This document shows positions 6,023 through 8,988 of a stretch of DNA of 8,988 nt, piece by piece. The position numbers were made by a program, and so were the translations under genes. Each line of letters opens with the position of its first letter. Position 1 is the first letter of the stretch. The notes under the pieces were generated by a model. The model made no database searches and was not told the origin of the DNA. It saw only the letters and a program-made list of their open reading frames with translations. Source of the stretch: Chryseobacterium sp. UBA6632 (GTDB taxonomy: Bacteria > Bacteroidota > Bacteroidia > Flavobacteriales > Weeksellaceae); contig DKLU01000346.1 of the NCBI GenBank assembly GCA_002455915.1, forward strand, positions 1-8,988. Reading direction: 5' to 3'.

Positions 6023-6472
6023 ATGAAAATTATTTCGATAAGACACAACCCCGAATATAAAGATAAAGCGATACAATACTTTCAGGAAAGCTGGTCGGAA
6101 GTATATCCGAAAATGTATGAAGATTCGATTACTCATGCGATAGGAGCAGAACAATCTTTACCCCAATGGTATCTCTTGGAAAAAGACAGTGAAATTATTG
6201 GCTGTGCCGGATTAATTACCAATGATTTTATCAGCAGAATAGACCTTTATCCTTGGATTTGTGCTTTATTTATTGATGAAAAACATCGCGGAAATAATTA
6301 CAGCTCATTGCTTTTAAAGAAAGCAGAAGAAGATGCAAAAAATGCAGGATTTAAATATCTGAATCTATGTACCGATCATATTGGTTTGTATGAAAAATAT
6401 GGTTACCAATATATCGGACAGGGCTATCATCCTTGGGAAGAGGAATCAAGGATTTATCAAATTACTTTGTAG
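6023..6472 (+). CDS. GNAT family N-acetyltransferase
   Basis: The 149-residue cytoplasmic protein has the single-domain GNAT pattern: beta strands with EIIGCAGLI (57-65), then motif A as ICALFIDEKHRGNNYSSLLLKK (79-100), an alpha helix to about 109, and the motif B region FKYLNLCTDH...YEKYGYQYIG (110-132). The acetyl-CoA pyrophosphate loop normally reads RGxGxG/A. Here it is RGNNYS (89-94), so the two later small residues are replaced by Asn and Ser, although the overall pattern holds. The acceptor substrate cannot be inferred. The gene diverges from the serine hydrolase gene and lies 55 bases ahead of the metallophosphoesterase gene, with no visible terminator between, so read-through is possible. 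Confidence 0.9.
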   Translation: MKIISIRHNPEYKDKAIQYFQESWSEVYPKMYEDSITHAIGAEQSLPQWYLLEKDSEIIGCAGLITNDFISRIDLYPWICALFIDEKHRGNNYSSLLLKKAEEDAKNAGFKYLNLCTDHIGLYEKYGYQYIGQGYHPWEEESRIYQITL

Positions 6473-6486
6473 TTGAAATTTTATAA

Positions 6487-6500
6487 AAACTAATTAGTTT
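6487..6500. promoter_or_regulatory. Perfect 14-bp palindrome, candidate operator
   Basis: AAACTAATTAGTTT is its own reverse complement. It ends 2 bases before the -7 box of the metallophosphoesterase gene, so it occupies the promoter spacer where a dimeric repressor would block RNA polymerase. AT-rich DNA produces such palindromes by chance fairly often, so a regulatory role is inferred from position only. Confidence 0.4.
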
Positions 6501-6502
6501 CA

Positions 6503-6510
6503 TAAATTTG
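6503..6510 (+). promoter_or_regulatory. Predicted -7 box of the metallophosphoesterase gene
   Basis: TAAATTTG followed by CA, a perfect TAnnTTTG match, 17 bases upstream of the ATG at 6528. The nearest TTG upstream is 27 bases away, slightly beyond the usual 17-23 range. Confidence 0.55.
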
Positions 6511-6527
6511 CAGAGAATTTTTCAATA

Positions 6528-7025
6528 ATGACAAACATCCTTCTTCTTTCCGACTCTCATTCTTATATTGATGACAGAATTTTAGACTATGCCATGCAAG
6601 CCGATGAAGTTTGGCATTGCGGAGATTTTGGAAATATGGACGTGATTGAACAGCTTGAAAAAATTAAACCATTAAAAGGTGTTTACGGAAATATCGACAG
6701 CCCGAAAATACGTTCGGAATTTCCGGAAGTGAATCGTTTTTTTTGTGAAAACCTTGAAGTTTTAATGATTCATATCGGTGGTTATCCCGGAAAATATACT
6801 CCGCTGGCTAAAGATGAAATTGCCGAAAAAGCTCCGAAGCTTTTTATTTCAGGACATTCTCATATTCTGAAAGCGATGTACGATCAAAAAAACAATCTCT
6901 TACACTTAAATCCTGGCGCTTGCGGAAAACAGGGATGGCACAAAGTAAGAACAATGATGCGATTTGTGGTAGACGATACCGAGATAAAAGATTTGGAAAT
7001 AATTGAATTGGGACCAAAGAATTAA
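6528..7025 (+). CDS. YfcE/MJ0936-type metallophosphoesterase
   Basis: This 165-residue cytoplasmic protein is a compact calcineurin-like phosphoesterase. The two-metal site is complete: DSH (Asp9, His11), GDFGN (Asp33), GNID (Asn55), MIHIGG (His82) and GHSH (His110, His112). NPGACG (128-133) is a typical closing motif of the YfcE group. Family members hydrolyse phosphodiesters in vitro and the natural substrate is usually unknown, as here. The stop codon TAA (7023-7025) shares its last A with the ATG of the Smr gene, so the two are translationally coupled. A perfect 14-bp palindrome lies in its promoter. The start at 6528 is the only ATG that precedes the metal-binding Asp9, and it is well placed behind the -7 box. 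Confidence 0.95.
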   Translation: MTNILLLSDSHSYIDDRILDYAMQADEVWHCGDFGNMDVIEQLEKIKPLKGVYGNIDSPKIRSEFPEVNRFFCENLEVLMIHIGGYPGKYTPLAKDEIAEKAPKLFISGHSHILKAMYDQKNNLLHLNPGACGKQGWHKVRTMMRFVVDDTEIKDLEIIELGPKN

Positions 7026-7522
7026 TGATGAAGATTGGCGATAAAGTTTCTGTAGTTGATGAAGATCTGGAAGGCATTGTAACTTCCACGAAGGGAAATA
7101 TTGTGGTTTTTAAAGATGAATATGGCTTCACCCATCAATATCCCAAAGAGAAACTTGTTCCTAAAAACGTTGATTTTTACGAAAATATTAAAGTCGTCAA
7201 AAAAGCAGAACCTAAAAAACTAATTTCTAAAAAACATCATAAAAATCATTTGGTTTTAGATCTTCATTTTCATAATTTAGTTAAAAATCCGAGTGACTAT
7301 GATAGTTTTGAAAGATTATTCATTCAGAAAGAAAAATTACTGGAAGTGATGGCTTTTTGTAGGAAAAATAATTTGAAAAGACTGGAAATCGTTCACGGAA
7401 TTGGTGACGGAACGCTACAAAGAATGGTTTTGGATGTTTTGGAAAGCCAGACCAATCTCGATTTTTATAATAAGGAAATACTTCACCATCAATCGGGTGC
7501 GGTAATGGTAGAATTTCACTAA
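7025..7522 (+). CDS. Smr (MutS2 C-terminal-like) domain protein
   Basis: This 165-residue protein has a small N-terminal beta-rich segment (about 1-47, GDKVSVVDEDLEGIV...), a lysine-rich linker (55-75) and a C-terminal Smr domain (about 76-165). The Smr motifs are LDLH (78-81) and HGIGDGT (124-130), with GAVMVEFH at the end. Smr domains are nucleases or nucleic-acid-binding modules found in MutS2 and in ribosome-collision or mRNA-decay factors. No MutS ATPase is present, so the frequent label 'DNA mismatch repair protein' would mislead. It overlaps the metallophosphoesterase gene by one base (TAATG). A second in-frame ATG at 7028 is an alternative start and changes only one residue. The N-terminal part resembles that of larger Bacteroidota Smr proteins, but I am less sure of this. 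Confidence 0.92.
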   Translation: MMKIGDKVSVVDEDLEGIVTSTKGNIVVFKDEYGFTHQYPKEKLVPKNVDFYENIKVVKKAEPKKLISKKHHKNHLVLDLHFHNLVKNPSDYDSFERLFIQKEKLLEVMAFCRKNNLKRLEIVHGIGDGTLQRMVLDVLESQTNLDFYNKEILHHQSGAVMVEFH

Positions 7523-7527
7523 ATTTG
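7520..7527 (+). promoter_or_regulatory. Predicted -7 box overlapping the Smr stop codon
   Basis: TAAATTTG begins with the Smr stop codon TAA (7520-7522) and is followed by CAGG. It matches TAnnTTTG perfectly and lies 13 bases before the DUF3822 ATG, suggesting a second promoter for DUF3822-rsmD inside the operon. No -33 TTG is seen at 17-23 bases. Confidence 0.5.
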
Positions 7528-7540
7528 CAGGAATTGAAAT

Positions 7541-8257
7541 ATGAACGTACTTAATTTACTTTTTACCAAAGACGGATTAATCTACCAAATCGTAAAGAAC
7601 AAAAACGTTTTGGAGGAAAAATCTTACTTTGTAGACGAAGAAACGCCGGAAAATTTTATTTCTAATCAATTAGAAGAAGTTTTAATTAAACAGAGATTCG
7701 ATGAAATTTCTGTGATTTCTGCTTTAAATCATTTTACGCTAATGCCTGAAGGTTTTTCGGAGCATGAAGCTGGTTTTGATTTAATCTCTTTTAATGCACC
7801 TGTGGATAAAGAGAATGAAGAATTAATGCTTTCGGTAAATAAGAAGTTTAAAATTCAGTTTTATTACACTTTTCCAAAAGATTTTTACAAGAAAATAAAA
7901 GAATTGGCGATTCCAGTTCATTTTAATTTCTCAGGTGAAAAGTTTTTAAATTCTATCAATAATAAGAATAATAAGGAAATTCACATTAATCTTTATCATA
8001 ATCAATGTGAGTTTTTCGCCATCGACAATCAAAAAATTATCTTATATAACAATCTGGACATCAACTCCGAGGTTGATTTTCTTTATTTTGTGATGTTTAC
8101 TTTAAGTAAAATAGGTTTCGGAATTAATGAAACCAACTTTTTCGCTTACGGAGAAACCACTGAAAATGAAACCTTTATTTCAGAATTACAAAAATTTGTA
8201 AAGAATCTGAAAATTGTATTTGATAATCTTCCTAATAAAAATTTTATATTAAACTAG
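7541..8257 (+). CDS. DUF3822 family protein
   Basis: The 238-residue protein is cytoplasmic by sequence (no signal peptide or membrane helix), with alternating beta-strand and helix segments. Segments such as ISVISALNHFTLMPEGF (56-72) and IHINLYHNQCEFFAIDNQKIILYN fit the DUF3822 family of Bacteroidota, which has no established function. No catalytic motif is visible. From memory the family gene is regularly found directly in front of rsmD, as it is here (72 bases to the rsmD start), which hints at a role linked to rRNA methylation or ribosome assembly. That link is inference from gene order. Codon use is more AT-rich than in its neighbours, with many AAT/AAA codons, but the reading frame is intact. 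Confidence 0.85.
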   Translation: MNVLNLLFTKDGLIYQIVKNKNVLEEKSYFVDEETPENFISNQLEEVLIKQRFDEISVISALNHFTLMPEGFSEHEAGFDLISFNAPVDKENEELMLSVNKKFKIQFYYTFPKDFYKKIKELAIPVHFNFSGEKFLNSINNKNNKEIHINLYHNQCEFFAIDNQKIILYNNLDINSEVDFLYFVMFTLSKIGFGINETNFFAYGETTENETFISELQKFVKNLKIVFDNLPNKNFILN

Positions 8258-8310
8258 GTCGCAGGTAACAGATGATAGGTCTTAGTTCCTAGCCTGCAAC
8301 CTATGACCTA
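8255..8310. repeat. Nested imperfect inverted repeat between DUF3822 and rsmD
   Basis: TAGGTC (8255-8260) pairs with GACCTA (8305-8310), GCAGG (8261-8265) with CCTGC (8293-8297), and TAGG (8276-8279) with CCTA (8288-8291). This builds a nested hairpin from the DUF3822 stop codon to 19 bases before the rsmD start. AGGT-like units recur within it (AGGTC, AGGTA, AGGTC and their complements). No T-run follows, so it is not a terminator. It resembles degenerate AGGTnGCAGGT-type spacer repeats I recall from Flavobacteriia, but this is unchecked. Confidence 0.55.
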
Positions 8311-8329
8311 CAATCTAACAACTAAAAAC

Positions 8330-8908
8330 ATGTACAGAATAATCTCAGGCAAATGGAAAGCCAAGAAAATAGCCGCTCCGAAAAATTTTGATGTAAGGCC
8401 AACAACCGATTTTGCAAAAGAAGCGCTGTTCAGTATTTTAGAAAACACTTACGATATGCAGTCGATTTCTGTGCTGGATCTTTTTGCAGGAATTGGCTCT
8501 ATTTCGTTTGAATTTGCTTCAAGAGGCTGTCAGGATGTAACTTCTGTGGAAATGAATCCGAAACATACGGCATTTTTAAACACCACCGCTTCTGAATTAG
8601 GATTTAATTTACAAGTAAATGTGCAGCGTGGCGATGTGTTTGACTGGTTAAAGAAATTCAGAAATAAAAAGTCTTTTGAAATCGTATTTTCTGATGCTCC
8701 TTTCGAAATGGAAGAGAAAAAATACCACGAACTGATCTCTTTAGTTTTGAACAACAAATACCTGAAAGAAAACGGAATTCTTGTGGTGGAACACCAAAGC
8801 AGAATGAAATTTGATCATCCGAATCTAACAGATACCAGAAAATACGGAAATGTGAGTTTCAGTTTTTTTGAACCAAACAAAGAAGAAACTCCAGAAATAA
8901 CAGAATAA
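8330..8908 (+). CDS. rsmD: RsmD family 16S rRNA guanine-N2 methyltransferase
   Basis: RsmD methylates a guanine of 16S rRNA (G966 in E. coli) in the small subunit, using S-adenosylmethionine. The chosen 192-residue product opens with MYRIISGKWKAKKI and VRPTTDFAKEALFSIL (22-37), the family's characteristic start. Then come the SAM-binding motif DLFAGIGSI (50-58), the acidic SVE (72-74), RGD (100-102) and motif IV as DAPF (122-125), followed by GILVVEHQ (149-156). Motif IV normally reads DPPF/DPPY, so Pro-to-Ala is unusual. An in-frame ATG at 8303 would add nine residues (MTYNLTTKN), but these are encoded by the spacer repeat and precede the conserved start, so I use 8330. The gene closes the operon: the terminator stem begins 2 bases before its stop codon. 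Confidence 0.95.
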   Translation: MYRIISGKWKAKKIAAPKNFDVRPTTDFAKEALFSILENTYDMQSISVLDLFAGIGSISFEFASRGCQDVTSVEMNPKHTAFLNTTASELGFNLQVNVQRGDVFDWLKKFRNKKSFEIVFSDAPFEMEEKKYHELISLVLNNKYLKENGILVVEHQSRMKFDHPNLTDTRKYGNVSFSFFEPNKEETPEITE

Positions 8909-8936
8909 TCAAGGGACATCCTTGATTATTTTTTTT
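8904..8936 (+). terminator. Rho-independent terminator of the rsmD transcript
   Basis: AATAATCAAGG (8904-8914) and CCTTGATTATT (8920-8930) form a perfect 11-bp stem with a 5-base loop, GACAT, followed by a T-run to 8936. The stem includes the rsmD stop codon at 8906-8908. On the opposite strand no comparable T-run follows, so it works on the plus strand only. Confidence 0.92.
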
Positions 8937-8988
8937 GATATTTTATCAGCTCCTCTTCCCCATTCAGTAATCAGCTCTAATACAGGAA
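8909..8988 (-). CDS. Possible C-terminal end of a convergent gene (partial)
   Basis: On the minus strand one frame stays open from the right edge for 25 codons to a TGA at 8909-8911, reading PVLELITEWGRGADKISKKI then IKDVP. The other two minus frames hit stops early. The residue mix looks protein-like (amphipathic helix, charged end), and the stop would abut the rsmD stop at 8906-8908. The run is short, the antisense plus frame is also open, and the tail runs through the rsmD terminator, so it may be chance. I do not recognise a family. Confidence 0.3.
   Translation of the reverse strand, partial: PVLELITEWGRGADKISKKIIKDVP

Noticed and set aside
6844..7131. Minus-strand open frame across the metallophosphoesterase-Smr junction
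   Set aside because: It is antisense to two genes with intact motifs and has no family resemblance.
1..8988. A CRISPR array, phage or IS element, tRNA/rRNA, or defence/secretion gene cluster
   Set aside because: I saw no regularly spaced direct repeats, transposase or integrase motifs, tRNA-like cloverleaf or defence-type domains. The genes are housekeeping types with normal motifs.

Overview
The window reads as ordinary core chromosome of a Bacteroidota bacterium, most likely class Flavobacteriia and probably near Chryseobacterium. This rests on four things: AT-rich DNA, family-specific proteins (DUF5606, DUF3822), Bacteroidota-type -7 promoter boxes (TAnnTTTG) in front of several genes with no Shine-Dalgarno-like sequences, and protein sequences that resemble Chryseobacterium homologues from memory. 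The genus is a judgement and was not checked by a search. There is no transposase, integrase, CRISPR array, tRNA, rRNA or toxin/defence gene, and no sign of recent transfer.

Left part, all on the minus strand (read right to left). An operon ruvX-def-DUF5606 starts at a promoter at 3754-3787 and ends at a strong terminator at 2044-2076. A noncoding stretch of about 270 bases with unusual inverted repeats follows. Then comes mazG, followed 3 bases later by a 12-TM FUSC-family membrane protein that runs off the left edge. These genes cover Holliday-junction/rRNA-processing nuclease function (RuvX), N-terminal protein maturation (Def) and nucleotide-pool cleaning (MazG).

Middle. A SixA-like histidine phosphatase (plus) converges on a secreted serine hydrolase of the beta-lactamase/CubicO type (minus), and the two share a bidirectional terminator at 4361-4391. 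The hydrolase diverges from a small GNAT acetyltransferase, and their predicted promoters interlock in 81 bases.

Right part, all on the plus strand. A YfcE-type metallophosphoesterase overlaps an Smr-domain protein by one base. DUF3822 follows, with a -7 box laid over the Smr stop codon. RsmD, the 16S rRNA guanine-N2 methyltransferase, comes next and ends in a textbook terminator at 8904-8936. The last 80 bases may hold the 3' end of a convergent minus-strand gene.

I looked for an undescribed system and did not find one at the gene level. The items most worth a second look are noncoding or fine-scale: the structured intergenic element at 1832-2039, whose hairpin loop is complementary to sequence just downstream; a perfect 14-bp palindrome in the metallophosphoesterase promoter; a DAPF variant of the RsmD catalytic motif; the DUF3822-RsmD pairing; and small palindromic repeats at 2692-2721 and 8255-8310.
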